A DNA stretch of 64,000 bases from Branchiostoma floridae (GCF_000003815.2 NC_049988.1:8784531-8848530), one strand, 5' to 3'. Positions 26,201 to 41,200 are shown, numbered from the stretch's first letter. A program made the numbers and translations. The notes: a model not told the origin generated them from the sequence alone.

Positions 26201-29200
26201 TTCAAACGAAGGCATTTCGTGTTTACTTACTTACTTGGGCCTACTGCCCATCCTTGGGCATAGGCCACATTTAGCTGCCTCCATCTCCGGCGGTTTTCGT
26301 GTTTAGTTCATCAAAATGCAGAAAATTCAAGCGTTTCAAAGGGTTGAAATGTAATAAAAAGAATGTATCGAATCCCCTGAGATTACTCCCACCAGCTCTC
26401 AGCATGGACGCGGCACCAATGGTGCCGCTTCACTTTGTCAAATAGAAAGGATGGAGGAAAGTTCTGAGGTGGACAGCCAGTTCATTTACATGTATGTGGA
26501 AATGTCTTTCTGTACCCTGTCTTGTACCGGAGACATTTCCAGCTTTACACTAAACAAGTTGGACTCGTAAATCAAGCAGATTAAATACCTAACCGGAAAT
26601 TTCACACAAGCCATTCCCTTAACACTTTTTTTGTAAAGACGAAGAATCCCAGAGATGATGAGGCAATTCACAGGATCTACCTGCATCTTTTACAAAGTAG
26701 CTGTAGATGATAAAATCTGTACACGGTAAAAGCTGTACAATCTGTAGTTTGTTTACCAAGTCTTATTTTGCGTGACCAGTTAACCACCCTAAGGCTTAGC
26801 ACACCAGTTTTGTACAGTACATAAGACTGTTAGGTTTGATCCACTCACACCACAATGGATTGCTACATTTGTATGTATAACGTTACTCTTTTCCATAATT
26901 GCGATGGGGTCCTCAATGAAGATATCCTCAAATCCGGGACTTTAATACGGCTTAAAGTTAATATCTCATCTAATAGGATGTCCCTAACCAAATCTTAATG
27001 TAGGTACGGAGTCATGTTGACCAGAGTTGAGAGAGGAAATAGGTGACTGTAAATTTCCCAAGGGCAGTCTGTTTGAATATTGGGGCCTGCAAGGGATTCA
27101 ACCCTGGAATCTTTATACTGGCTTTAGAGTCTAAGTCAACAACCCCAACCGCAAGACCACCATGCCACCATATTACCTAATTGATTGCTTTCCTGAAAGA
27201 CAAAGTGTTCTGTTGATATACTTGTCTGGGAGGGTTGACACTCTCCCGCACAAGNNNNNNNNNNNNNNNNNNNNNNNNNNNNNNNNNNNNNNNNNNNNNN
27301 NNNNNNNNNNNNNNNNNNNNNNNNNNNNNNNNNNNNNNNNNNNNNNNNNNNNNNGGATTGACACCTGTACAGAAGCTACAATAAAAGCAAGAAGACCAGT
27401 GAGGTACAGAATTCTCTCTCTCTCTCTCTCTGATACACACCAATAAAAAAAAAATAGCTGCCAAATAGCCACATTCAAAACATATCTACATCACCTTCTT
27501 TACAATAGCATTGAATTCCCGTTTTATTTCCCTACAAGCTATCAATACCACTGGTTTTTGAATGAATCACTGATAGCAGGCAATACTCTTTCTTCTCACC
27601 AGCTTGTTATTCACATGTATTATGGCTAGCCTGGTAACCCATTGACATAGTTTGGTAAAGGTCAGATTGGTATTTCAAAGTGAAACATTACAGAGGCGAG
27701 TAGAAACAGTCTCCAACACCAAACCTGGACAGTCAGATCAGAAACACAGCACCACCAACCGTTACTCCAAAAGCTCGGAGGCACTGGCATAGTCAGTTTG
27801 GCAGCTAGGACTTGAACTCCACTGTTACAAAAGAACTTGACAGGCCTTGTGTCCCAGACAGAAATGCATTATGATTGTTAGTACATGTATACTGTGCCAC
27901 ACTGTTGTATGTACATGTAGTTCTTGCTTGTAACAATCTGTATTCTCTTTTCCATATAGCCGAAGCTTAAGAGGAAGAAGAAGAAAACAGGATGAGTTAC
28001 TGGATCTTGCACTAACTTCAACCATGTCCCCCCATCTTCTTCTAAGCTTGACTGACAGTAACTGCAGTCTCTTCAGCCTTTCTTCATACGGTAGTTCCCT
28101 AAGTCCTGCTTTGTTACCCATGCTGTACTTTTTCAAGGTGTAATACTACTACTAGTTCAAGATATTGTGTCGAAACGACATTGAACTACAAGAAGTGCAT
28201 TTGCGTATGTTGTGTTTTCTTTTTTTTCTATTGCAATCTCAGCTTTCATTGTAAATATACATTAGTCAACATTAGTTGTGAATAGTACTATTGTTGTAAC
28301 TAGTACAAGTGCTATTTGTTACTTAGTAGTTCAAGATATTATGTCGAAGCGATATCGAACTTACTACAAGAAGTGTGTTTGTGTACGCTGTATTTTCTTT
28401 TTTTTCTATTGCAATCTCAGCTTTCATTGTAAATATACATTAGTCAACTTTAACATTGTGAATAGTACTAGTGTTGTAACTAGTACTAGTGTTATTTTTG
28501 ACTTAGTAGTTCAAGATATTGTGTCGAAGCGATATTGAACTTACTACAAGAAGTGCATTTGTATATGTTGTATTTTCTTTTTTTCTATTGCAACCTCAGC
28601 TTTCATTGTAAATATACATTGATGTTATGTGTAATTCTTTAACCCACAGTTCAGGACTTTATTGTGCAGGTTGAGACTACTTGTAAACAGAAGTTCAGAA
28701 CCCTGAAAAAGCCTCATCAGTCCATCTGAGTAACCATGTTTGATACGGGAATACGTGTACATGTATGTCACTTGAGTGTTTTGACTCAGAGGTATGTGAC
28801 GAGAAGTTGCTATTTCTTCACATTGTCTTATTTCTTGTAGAGAAACTGTTGCAAAATGTGCAAGAAACTATGTGAATGTAAACATCATTGCTGTGGGACA
28901 TTATTGAGCATTTTGGAGTGCCTGTCTTTGGTGCTGTGTCCCATTCAGACTCAGAATGATGTGCCAGCTGAAGAATAAACGTGAAATTGCGATTCTTAAT
29001 ATCTACATTTTTGAATGCAAATACAACAGCTGTGTGGATGGACTTGGTTTATTTACCTTAAAGTTTGTAATTAACATAGTCAATTTCAACAAACATGCTG
29101 TACTTTATGACGCATGATAAGATCAGCAAAAAATCTGTGCCATCTTAGGATGGGTACCATCTTAGGTCACCCCCCATTAGGTGTGTGTTGTCTCATAATA

Positions 29201-32200
29201 TGTAACAGTAGAATTTCTCATGTCAGTTGGGAATGTGTTCCTTGTTACAAGAACTGATGCGATGAAACACAGTCGAGAAGTATTTTATTCCTGTATTCAA
29301 TGATACAGTGACTGTAATTAATGCCAATATATAAGCCTTAGGGTGTGTTGAATACTTCTGATAAAGTGATCTAGTTCTAGTCATCACTACCTTGCTAGAT
29401 GATGTTTAGTTTGACAATAATGTTCTTAATGAATATTCCCAATCCCATATAGGGGTAGGGACACTTCCCACTCTCCTGACTTGTCCTTCTTGTTTTCCTG
29501 ACATTGGACTCAACAGGTTTCAAAAAGAGTCACACTCCATCTTTCAATCATTTCTTACAATAATGCTTTAACTGTAAAAACAGTGGGAAGATAAAGTCTG
29601 TAAATTTGTGCTCTGCTAGACACAGTTCATGGAATTCTGTCCTTAGACTTGCATTTTCTCTATTTTCTAAATAGCTGCTAGTAATATACTGATCCAGCTT
29701 AGGTTCCCAGAATTCTGGCTCAGGATCCCAGAATTCTGATTAAGGTTCCCAGAATTTTCCAGAATTCTGGCTCAGTTTCCCAGAATTCTGGCTCATATTC
29801 TCAGAATTCTCCAGAATTCTGGCTAAGGTTCCCAGAATTCTGGCTAAGGTTCCCAGAATTCTGGCTAAGGTTCCCAGAATTCTGGCTAAGGTTCCCAGAA
29901 TTCTGGCTAAGGTTCCCAGAATTCTGCAGAATTCTGGCTAAGGTTCCCAGAATTCTGCAGAATTCTGGCTAAGGTTCCAGAATTCTGGCTAAGGTTCCCA
30001 GAATTCTGGCTAAGGTTCCCAGAATTCTGGCTCAGGTTCCCAGAATTCTGCAGAATTCTGCAGAATTCTGCAGAATTGACGTTGTTCCTGGAGACAACTA
30101 ATTGCATTCTACATAGTAATTACCTTTCAATGGAAGCTTTCCACAAAGTATCAACTTTGTATGTATTACCTGTAAAGGGCTAGAAATGTTTGTCCAAAGT
30201 TCAATATTTGTCCGAAATTAATCTGGCGGCTGTTAGTCGACAATGTCTAAATAAGCCTGTTTTTATAAACATTTTGGCTACCTGCACTGTAAAACCATCA
30301 TCGGAAACACTTAACATACATGTACAAGTTTTGATGTATTGCAGCAATTGCATTCCAGAATATCCACTAATAAGCTGCAATCATTCTTGTCATCATTCAA
30401 GTCTGTAGTCTTTTATATCAAAAGCACAGAATCATTTTTGAATCAAAATGTACATGTAGCTGTTTAATTACTTTAAAAAAACACAGCAAAACCTTAAAAG
30501 TTTACTACACTGTTGAAGAAGAAAACATTACAACAACCCGTCAAAGAATTCTTCATGTCGCCTGAGAACCCCTATATTCCTTCTTATTCAGAAGTCCAAA
30601 GGGTATACAGAGTCTTTAAGACGAATCCTTTCAAGAGGTCTTAAGTTCCGTTATCTTCTAAAGTAGCCTTCGTTGTTTACAGTCTTAGCTATGCCCTGTT
30701 GAAGATCCTTCTTCATGACTTGTCAACCATCCCACACTGTATATACGGGTTAGGTGCTACAGGTGGGGGAAAGTAGGACACAACATTTGGCTGACTTTTG
30801 TAACTTATTACAGGAATCCAATAGTTTGGGGGTTGACTTTAAAAATGATTACTGGCATTGCCTTTAGTGTTATTGAGTGTAATCTTTTATGTTTCTGGCT
30901 TGCAGAAACAACTTTCACATCCAAGTTACAGGAATTCAGCTTACTTTCCAACCTTCCATCACAATTGATGATAGGATTTATGCATGGCTTAAGACAACCA
31001 GGCCATACCGGATTGTGGAACGGGAAGTGATTGTACGCAACAGGGCAGACTAACGTCAGGTGGCACAATTCACCTGCGTAATGGTCTACGTGGGAGATTG
31101 AATCACTGATCTATTCTGATAAACAGGTGGAACAATTCTACATCTGAATCACTGAACACTTTCTTCATGGCATGCATCACTAGACATGTACAAAACCAAC
31201 AGGCTGAGGGCTTTTATCTTAAATGGTGTAGATCAGATGGTGTTTTCTTTTAGATAAAAAAGTACAAGTCACATGTATTAGGCATTTTGTCATGTGGAAG
31301 TCATAGGATCAACAAGTTGTGTGTGGAATTAGGCCAATAAAATGTATTTCCTATAAGACACAAGAGGCTGATCCGGCAGTCTTAAGCTTGTAGGGGTCAG
31401 CTTTGGGACTGGTTTTCTTCTCAGTGAAAGGAATTTTGTGAGCCATGAAAGGAGACATTCATTTGAAGTTCTTGAAAGACATAAAGCTACATGTCTGGCC
31501 ACGGTGGTTAGGCTTATTTAGAAGTCATCCTTTGAATTTACTTCATAGGAGTTGTGCCAGGGGGGATCCGGAGTGAGAGCATCAGAGCTGTAGAGTTGTT
31601 GGATGAACCAAAATGTTGAGACTGGAAGTACTACATATTCTTTGAAATATTTGAGTAGGAATAACCTATTTTAATGTAGTTCTACTTAAAGCTTATGGTG
31701 GCCCTCTGAAACTGATCTAAGGAAGGTAACAAATGTCATGTATAATGTAAGCAATTGGATGTAAGGAATGATTGCTTTCAAAGCACTGTACCTATGTTTT
31801 GGCAGTAAACAATGGGATATAGGTTTACATGATTCATGGAATCTTGTACCATTTGCCTTTTCATGGTTTCCGAGAAATTCTATGCATTTGAAGTATTTCT
31901 TTGGATGTAAAAGTGGATAAGCAGAGATGCCTGCAAAAACGCAACTGATACTGAAATCTCCCTTGTTTTGTCAGCCATCGTAAGGATATCACACACAGAG
32001 TCCAGTCAGAGTACAGTATCTTGTATCAACTTGTGATATCAGGATCAAAAAGTAAAGTACTACATGTACAAAAAATGTATAGTTTCGTCAGCAAATCTTC
32101 TGTCTTTAAGGACAGTACTTGCTAGACTTGCAACTTTTTGAGATCCGCCAGGCTAAAATTACATGTGTCCAATTGATCCCAAATAGACAACCATGTGCAA

Positions 32201-35200
32201 ATCAGTTGAAGACTAGAATATTTGAAGATGAGTTGACAAGGCGTCAGAAGGATGACGGCTGAGACACAACGAATTTACTGGTTTCGATCATTCATTCAAA
32301 AGTCTTCATCAGAATCTATCAGAAGATGAAATTTGTCTCCTTTTGCCATTTTTGTGCAACTGATTGTAGTGCAAATTATCCCGGTCTTTTGTGTGCTGAA
32401 GCTATCAGGGACTTCTGTCAATGTCTTGTACAAATACTTCAGAGTTGTCCTAGGAAATTTTCCTAAAATCAAGGAGAAGTTTTGATGTTTTGATAAGACC
32501 ATAAAATTCCTCTTAAGACAAAAAAAAAAGCTGCCTTGGTTGCCAATATCCTGAAATATCCAGTACTGTAGTGAGTCGTGAAATTTGTCTCAATCATGAT
32601 GTTTCTGATGAAAGGAGAAGTTCCTGTCCTACTCATGTAAACTGTAACCTTGGAGTAGACTTAAGGTCACACCTTAAAGTGTCCTTCAGGTCTTGTTATG
32701 TGGTGAGTAAAAAAATAAAGATTATAACTAGATTTGCAAATTGCCTATTTCCCAACAACTCAAAAGTAAAAAGTTGAGGCAAACACTGTCTTCACTGTCT
32801 ACATACATGTATGTGGAAAATGTAGTATCTAAAAATAGACAACAATAAATGTTTGCACTGTTTTCAAAGTACTCACTTTGATTGAAAAAAAGGACAATTG
32901 AGTTGCCATCTTTTGAATAAATATAAATGTATCTAGGAAATATGCACTGATTGAATGGTCACTAAATTGTCTACAGGTAGTTCTGCAAAAAGCTGTCAAT
33001 CTTACAACGAAAAATAACAACAGAGATTTAGCTTTTTTAGTATGTTTATAACAAGAATTTGCCATGTGGAGAAAACAGTCTTTGCATGAATATCAAAATA
33101 TTAAGAAATACTTGTTTTCAAAGTACTCAGACAATTAATTCAGGAACACAGGTTGATTCCAAAAATATATCTTTTTTAATCAAGTAGGGCACACGTGCCT
33201 AGTTTGCATTGTCACAGCTGTTGTTTTTACGAATGACTCCACAAAGAGCCTTGCCCTACTCGGTAAAAGAAAAAAATAGGCCATCATGAAACTTTTTTTC
33301 TTTAGAGCTGTGAAGGTCAATGACCTCCAACTGGGTACTGTTTCTGTTTGTGTTTGTACCTATAGTCAAGATTTTGTGATTGGCATGTGTTTGAAATTTG
33401 GCATGTTCTTACGAAGTTTATAGAGGTCCCGATGTTGCATGGCAATTATGGGTACCCTAGCAGCATTTTTGGTATTGCAGGATGATAGAATGATACCCTC
33501 ATTCTTATGATCATGAAGTATAAAGAAGTACAGTATGAGTATAACCAGTGACAGCATGGTCTGAGGGAATATTGCCTTCAAAGGTTGATGACAATTTCTT
33601 TCCAACATGAGCCCCATATTGGTTGATAGATGATCACTTCAATATTGAAACATGCTTTCAAATATCTTTCCAAAAACCACATTTAACATTACTGATGTCA
33701 TACTATCATTAGTACTTTAAAAATTCTATTCTGCACACATGTTTTTATCATAATGTGTTGCTGTTTGTTTAATGTAGTGTGCTGCTGGTTATCAATGAAG
33801 TAAAAAATGGAGACTTCTGCTCACAGAGTTCTTTCACATTTATGTGCAAACACTATTACTGGTAGCTCTTGTAGATAAAACATACATGTAACACATCTTC
33901 ATTGTGAATGTACAAACTTTAAGGTAGAATTCTCCAATCAAATCAAAGTCAAAGTTCCTTCCCGCGCCTGATGGCACATAGGGTGGCACCCATCTCTGTT
34001 TCAGTAGCCCTGGGCCACACAGCGCAATCACTACACAGCAGGGGGCTAGTCCACCGGTAGTGGTGTGTGTTCAACTACCATACTCTTTCCGGAATGCTGA
34101 GTGCTATTAAGCAGAGAAAGCAGCACGTACCATTTTTAAAGTCTTTGGTATGACTCGGCCGGGGATCGAACTCACAACCTACCGAATGCAAGGTGAACAC
34201 TCTACCCACTCGGCCATTGCACCGGATTAGAATTCTCCAATGGCATGCTGATAACCTTAGTCCCTGCTGTTACAACTCTCTGAGCATCAACTGTTTTGAA
34301 CCACTGCCAAATACAGTCATTAAAAGGTCCAGATTCACAATGATGAACAACAGGCATTTAAAGGCTTCCTCTTCTGTGGGCACCTCAGGCAAGACGTTCA
34401 GCTTTAATTAGTCGAAGAGATTATACCCTTCATGCCATGGGCATCTGTCAGATGCCAGGAGATAATCGGTTATCCGGGATCCCGACAGTCTCCATGATTG
34501 TCATCAGACTACTGATAGTGACTGTGGAAAGAAGATGAATGGCTAAGTCAGACCGCCCAAATCCATCTGGACCAAAAGGTCCAGGGAGACTTGTAACTAA
34601 TTACATCGTAAATGCAAAAGGAGAATGTGGTGCATGACCCAAAAGACAGTTTAAAAGCTTATCTTTGTAAGAGGGTCTGCATGGGAGGTCCCGACAACGA
34701 CTTAAGCTGAATTCAGAAGAACCCACTACGTATTACGCCAAATCAAGAAAGGCAATTACGCTAAATTTGGTCGCCTCGCTACGAATTATGTAGGTAAGAT
34801 GATTTTCCTTACGAATTACAGGAAATGAAATAGGCTTACGTGAAAGAGCATGCAGACCCTCTTGTAATGGCTGAGATTTGGGCTGGCTTGGCTTCGTAAA
34901 AGCCTCACAGATTTAGAGGGCAAAGTATATTCTACGTAATAATGTAAAACTCGAGAAAGTTGCTGACATACTTTGAGTATATGTGAGACCGGGAGGGTCT
35001 TTTTAGCGAATGCCCACAAACGCCCACTCTAGAGAAGTCCGCGCTGCACGAATCTCATTTTTTTTTGCTTGGAATATGTCCACGTTGTGCTCCCATGTAT
35101 TAATCCTGAGTTTCAAGTCAATCCATTGACCCGAAGTGACATAAATCAAAGTTTTCGATTCTCGATGGTCTTTTTAGCGAACGCCCAGCAAAATGTCTTT

Positions 35201-38200
35201 TTAGCGAATGCCCACTATATCCACAAAAATATCGGCCGTCGCGTAACGACACCTAAACCTACCGCCACAAACATGTTCAAGATGGTGTCCCATTGATGTG
35301 TACGGAGTTTCCGTGCTTTACAAGCATTTTAAGTCCCTGTTTTGGGTCAAAATGTACGCCGCCGATACTACCATACATTAACTAATAGCAATTCAAAATG
35401 GCGGGCACTAGTCATGTGACCTCCTTGCGGGACTGTTCTATAAGTATCGCGGGAGGGACTGTTGTAGCATAGCTAATCATACAACCATTTTAGAGTGAAT
35501 TCTGAACAAGATTTTCATTTCATAGTGCTATCATCTGACTGATATTTACATTGTGGTCCTTTTTTTCTGTGCTATTATTACCCAGGTTTGAGGAACTTAG
35601 TGCAAATATGGATATTGATTCACCTCAGTGCCCAATTAATGTACAAAAGGCTCAGACACATTAGTGTTATAAACCTGACTAGGGGCAGGTAACCAATACT
35701 AGAAAAACATAGCTATTTATTATTAACAATACTATTTACATTATAATAATAACTCTTCACCAAACTGGACTTTTCTTATCTTTATTTATCACAGAAACAT
35801 TGTTACAATGAGGATTTGATGAGATGAGTATCTGTTACAGTGTGTACAAACTTATTTCAAATACAAAAATGTATTTCGTTTCACTTCCTAAATATTTTTA
35901 AAGTATTGGAAGAAGTTGACACATAAACAATATTAATTGCATTATTTGTGTGCAGAAAAATGTGACCACATGCTATCAATAGCCTAATAAAATGTTGGAA
36001 CATGGCACGAGCGGGCTCCTCTTCTGAGTACAGAAAGGAAATGTTTTATAACATTTAGTTATGACGTAGAAAATTTCAATTGTAAAATGTACCTTTATTA
36101 ACATTTACAAACAAATTGTTTTTTTCTCTTCTTAATAAATGACAACAATACAGGTAAGTAAGGTGTGTTTCCTTTTATAACAGGCCAGGTAAGACGCCGT
36201 ACAGGTAAGTAAGGTGTGTTTCCTTTTATAGCAGACCAGGTAAGACACCGTACAGGTGAGTAACATGTATTTCCTTTGTTTACAGACCAGGTAAGACACC
36301 GTATAGGTGAGTAACGTGTATATCCTTTTGATAACAGGCCAGGTAAGACACCATACAGGTAAGTAAGGTGCGTTTCCTTTTATAACAGACCAGGTAAGAC
36401 ACCGCACATGTGAGTAAGGTGTGTTTCCTTGACTACAGGCCAGGTAAGACACCATACAGGTAAGTAAGGTGTGTTTCCTTTTATAACAGACCAGGTAAGA
36501 CATCGTACATGTGAGTAACATGTATTTCCTTTGTTTACAGACCAGGTAAGACACCGTACAGGTGAGTAACGTGTATTTCCTTTGATAACAGGCCAGGTAA
36601 GACACCATACAGGTAAGTAAGGTGCGTTTCCTTTTATAACAGACCAGGTAAGACACCGTACATGTGAGTAACGTGTATTTCCTTTGATTACAGACCAGGT
36701 AAGACACCGCACAAATGAGTAAGGTACCCTATCTGGTCTATAGGCAAAGGAAAGACGCCTTACTCACCTGTGCAATGCCCTATCAGGTCTATAGACAAAG
36801 GAAACACACCTTACTCACCTGTGCAGTGTCTTACCTGGTCTGTACTGAAAGTAAATACATGTTACTCACCTGTACGGTGTCTTACCTAGTCTGTTATAAA
36901 AGGAAACACACCTTACTCACCTGTACGGTGTCTTACCTGGTCTGTAATCAAAGGAAATACACGTTACTCACCTGTACGGTGTCTTACCTAGTCTGTAGTC
37001 AAGGAAACACACCTTACTCACCTGTACGGTGTCTTACCTGGTCTGTAATCAAAGGAAATACACGTTACTCACCTGTACGGCGTCTTACCTAGTCTGTAGT
37101 CAAGGAAACACACGTTACTCACATGTACGGTGTCTTACCTGGTCTGTACTGAAAGGAAATACATGTAACTCACCTGTACGGTGTCTTAGCTAGTCTGTTA
37201 TAAAAGGAAACACACCTTACTCACCTGTACGATGTCTTACCTGGTCTGTAATGAAAGGAAATACACGTTACTCACCTGTACGGTGTCTTACCTAGTCTGT
37301 AATCAAAGGAAATACACGTTACTTACCTGTACGGTGTCTTACCTAGTCTGTAGTCAAGGAAACACACCTTACTCACCTGTACGGTGTCTTACCTGGTCTG
37401 TAATCAACGGGGGCAGTCTCACAATGNNNNNNNNNNNNNNNNNNNNNNNNNNNNNNNNNNNNNNNNNNNNNNNNNNNNNNNNNNNNNNNNNNNNNNNNNN
37501 NNNNNNNNNNNNNNNNNNNNNNNNNNCAGATACTCATCTCATCAAATCCTCATGGTTACAATGTTTCTGTAATAAATAAAGATAAGAAAAGTCCAGTTTG
37601 GTGAAGAGTTATTATTATAATGTAAATAGTATTGTTAATAATAAATAGCTATGTTTTTCTAGTATTGGTTACCTGCCCTTGTCAGGTTTATAACACTAAT
37701 GTGTCTGAGCCTTTTGTACATTAATTGGGCACTGAGGTGAATCAATATCCATATTTGCACTAAGTTCCTCAAACCTGGGTAATAATAGCACAGAAAAAAA
37801 GGACCACAATGTAAATATCAGTCAGATGATAGCACTATGAAATGAAAATCTTGTTCAGAATTCACTCTAAAATGGTTGTATGATTAGCTATGCTACAACA
37901 GTCCCTCCCGCGATACTTATAGAACAGTCCCGCAAGGAGGTCACATGACTAGTGCCCGCCATTTTGAATTGCTGTAGTTAATGTATGGTAGTATCGGCGG
38001 CGTACATTTTGACCCAAAACAGGGACTTAAAATGCTTGTAAAGCACGGAAACTCCGTACACATCAATGGGACACCATCTTGAACATGTTTGTGGCGGTAG
38101 GTTTAGGTGTCATTGCGCGACGGCCGATATTTTTGTGGATATAGTGGGCATTCGCTAAAAAGACATTTTGCTGGGCGTTCGCTAAAAAGACCATCGAGAA

Positions 38201-41200
38201 TCGAAAACTTTGATTTATGTCACTTCGGGTCAATGGATTGACTTGAAACTCAGGATTAATACATGGGAGCACAACGTGGACATATTCCAAGCAAAAAAAA
38301 TGAGATTCGTGCAGCGCGGACTTCTCTAGAGTGGGCATTTGTGGGCATTCGCTAAAAAGACCATGCGTGTGAGACCTACATGTAGTGGCAATGACTTCCC
38401 AGAAACAGGATACAGGAACAAAGGAACAGCAACCTTACTTTCTTTGTGTGTGTGTTTGTGTGACTGTGCGTGTGTGTGTTCTACATTCTTTGAATGTTAA
38501 CATTCAAATAATAAGAAAATGAAAGACATTACACACAACTGTAAATTTACCCATTGTCAAGCTTGTGCACTGTTGGCAATACTAAGTATACAACCTAAGC
38601 TCGAAGGCACACACTCACAAACGAACATACCAGCTTCCTAAAACATTCTCCCTGGTATAACTCTGAGTCATTACTTCTTGCCATGTTGTCAGCAAGACTT
38701 ATGTTTCATCATTTAGGACTTAACCGGTTAAGTGCACAGAAGGGACATGGGGCGAACATATGCAACTACGGTATTTGGTTATGGCCCAAGTGTGCTATTT
38801 CAAGGAAGATAAATGTAGAAGCGCAATATAAATGTTTGTCACTAATATCATTTAACCAATAGGAACTACAGTTGGACAAACATATCCTTCCATTATACAT
38901 GTGGAGCTTAAGACTCTCATTTCAATACATCAAGACTAGTCTTGCTTAACTAACGTTGACTTAGTGTGAACTGCCTATTCTGATTCATTGCACTTGTGGT
39001 GTCAGTGGAGGATTTCGGTGGAAACCATGTGAACACAACGAGGAACCCAAATGCATTTCTGGTGAGCATATACATGTACATGTAACCCCTCTGAGAGCAG
39101 GTTATCGTAAAAGATGACTTGTCATGATGGAATGTTACATTTCCAGCCAGACGTCTCAGAGGTGAGGTTCAGATTCTTGGAAGGCTGCACTGTAGAAGAT
39201 GATTCCATCAACAACCTTAATGGACCTGTGAACTAGATACTTCTGATTGAAGATAACATTGTCCGAGTAAGATATCAGACTGAAAAGCACTTACCGGTAG
39301 TCAAAATGCAATGTCAGACAACTGACACTGGTGCAATACGATGTCGAACTCATAAATTTACGTCCGAAGTTATAGCACCATCTGTTATCTCTCACAAAGA
39401 CAGATTTCAATAAACTTTTTTCAATCAATGTATGGTGACTGACAGATTGGTTGAGTGTAAATTGTACTACACGGTTGTTCTCCTTATAAAATAATCAACT
39501 TGAAAACATTCTCTACCTTACGCTTGTAGTAAAAAATGATAAAAGAACATCTTAATAAATTTTGTTGTTGTAAATCATGTTATGTAAATCCTGCCCAATA
39601 TACATTAAGCTACAGGATGCAAGAATGACTCCAAATCCTATCAAATGGAAAGCAGAGGGTTGATGATTGGTAGTTTATTATATATTTCTTTGGGATATCG
39701 ATCCCCATATTCAACCTTTGGTTCATGTATTGGTTTGTTGACCTAATATCAGATTTATCATACTAGTACTCAGAAAGTATTATGAATGGATAGACTAGAA
39801 AGTTTGTTGTCATTGTTGGGAATGTGTCAAGATGTATCTAAAACCATCTTCAACTTAAATTGTTCCTCATATTATTCATCAACTTTTATTTATTAGAATT
39901 TGCACATTTCCGTCACATCTCGCAGACATGAGCAATGTTTCTCTGTTTTGGTCAATTTTAGAAAAATATTGAAAATGTTACTATATAAAAAAAAAGAAGA
40001 AATACATTGTAAATCATTTCATCTGAATTAAAAGTACTACATTTAAGTACCAGTGGTAATTCAATCACCAAAATCTGAAAATGCATGTTCTGCTATTATA
40101 ATAGGGTCTAACAAACTGAAAAAAAAAGAAACCTCGAATTTTTTCCCCTGTTGAGGACCAGTCTTTATTTCAAATAGATTGAAAGTATCAACCACTCCAT
40201 GCTGGGTACTTAGCCAGGATGTTTCCACTCTAGGTTCTATGCATCACAATTCTTACTTTTCACAGCAGGGAAAATGAAGCTTTATCATCAGGTGGGCTAT
40301 AATTAAAGCTTAAAGAACCAGAAAGCAAGCTTCCATTTCCAACGGCAGCCAATAATCCATGTGTAGACATGCCGAGCGTCATGCTAATCCTCATAGCATA
40401 GTCCCCCTATATACATTATACATGTACCTGTGGTGTAATATGGGGCCACATTCTGAGATTCTGATATACATGCCCTATCTCCCAAACCAGCATGAATCTA
40501 AAATGTTTCCTGTAAGAAAAGTAATCCGTTCCACGAGGCAGGAAGTAATCCTGTGTCACAAGGGGGTGTACGCTAGAAGCATGACGCGCATGCAAATATT
40601 AATATTTTGTGTTTGGAAAAGCACAAATGAAGATTTAGTCATTAGTTTTACAAGGTAGGAAAAGTTAATGAAATTCTGAGTGATTTTCAAAGAGATTAAT
40701 CAAAGACTTTAATCCCTCCAAAGTTTTACGTCAGACTCTGCACTTTTCTAGTGATCTTATCAACGATGTGCATGAACAGACTCAAATATTAATATTTTGT
40801 GTTTGATAAAGGAAAAGCTTAGTCATGAAATGAAGACTTAGTCATTAGTTTTCCAAGGTAGGAAAATTTAATGAAATTCTGTCATAACTGCACATAATAT
40901 AATATAACTGCAGATGTATACTAATCTAATGTCAAACCAATCAAAGAGATTAATCTCTCTTAAGTTTTACGTCTGCACTTTTCTAGCAATTTTATCAATG
41001 TTTAGTTTACCTAGGAATTTTAGTTTTAAAGAAAAGTATTTCTGTCATAACTGCACATTTAAATATAACTGCATGCATACTAAAAAATAATCTAATGTGA
41101 AACCAATTAAAGACAATAATCCTTTCAAAGCTCCACATCTAAAATTTTCTGGCAATTTTATTAATGGTGGATCTTTTAGGCTAGTGTGGAAACAGGAGAT

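Larger units (their letters stand above)
34991..38367. mobile_element. Foldback transposon, 3.4 kb, 9-bp target duplication
   Basis: Flanked by perfect TGTGAGACC duplications (34982-34990 and 38368-38376). Arms of at least 840 bp (34991-35842 versus 38367-37527) are inverted and about 98% identical; both carry repeated GTCTTTTTAGCGAATGCCCA motifs. The interior is two tandem arrays in opposite orientation meeting near 36720. The gap at 37427 truncates the right arm, so the whole may be one near-perfect palindrome. No transposase frame. The architecture resembles Drosophila FB elements. It lies within the CAPN7 intron. Confidence 0.88.

Noticed and set aside
29907-30107. Open frame rich in NSGNLSQ repeats
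   Set aside because: Translation of the 21-bp GAATTC minisatellite (7 codons per unit).
33950-34225. tRNA gene
   Set aside because: The tRNA-like head is part of a repeated unit with a common body and no complete cloverleaf; it is a SINE.
36132-37579. Repetitive open frames with a 17-residue period on both strands
   Set aside because: The 51-bp array unit preserves frame and lacks stops; the same array is inverted, so both strands give the same peptide. No gene-like context.
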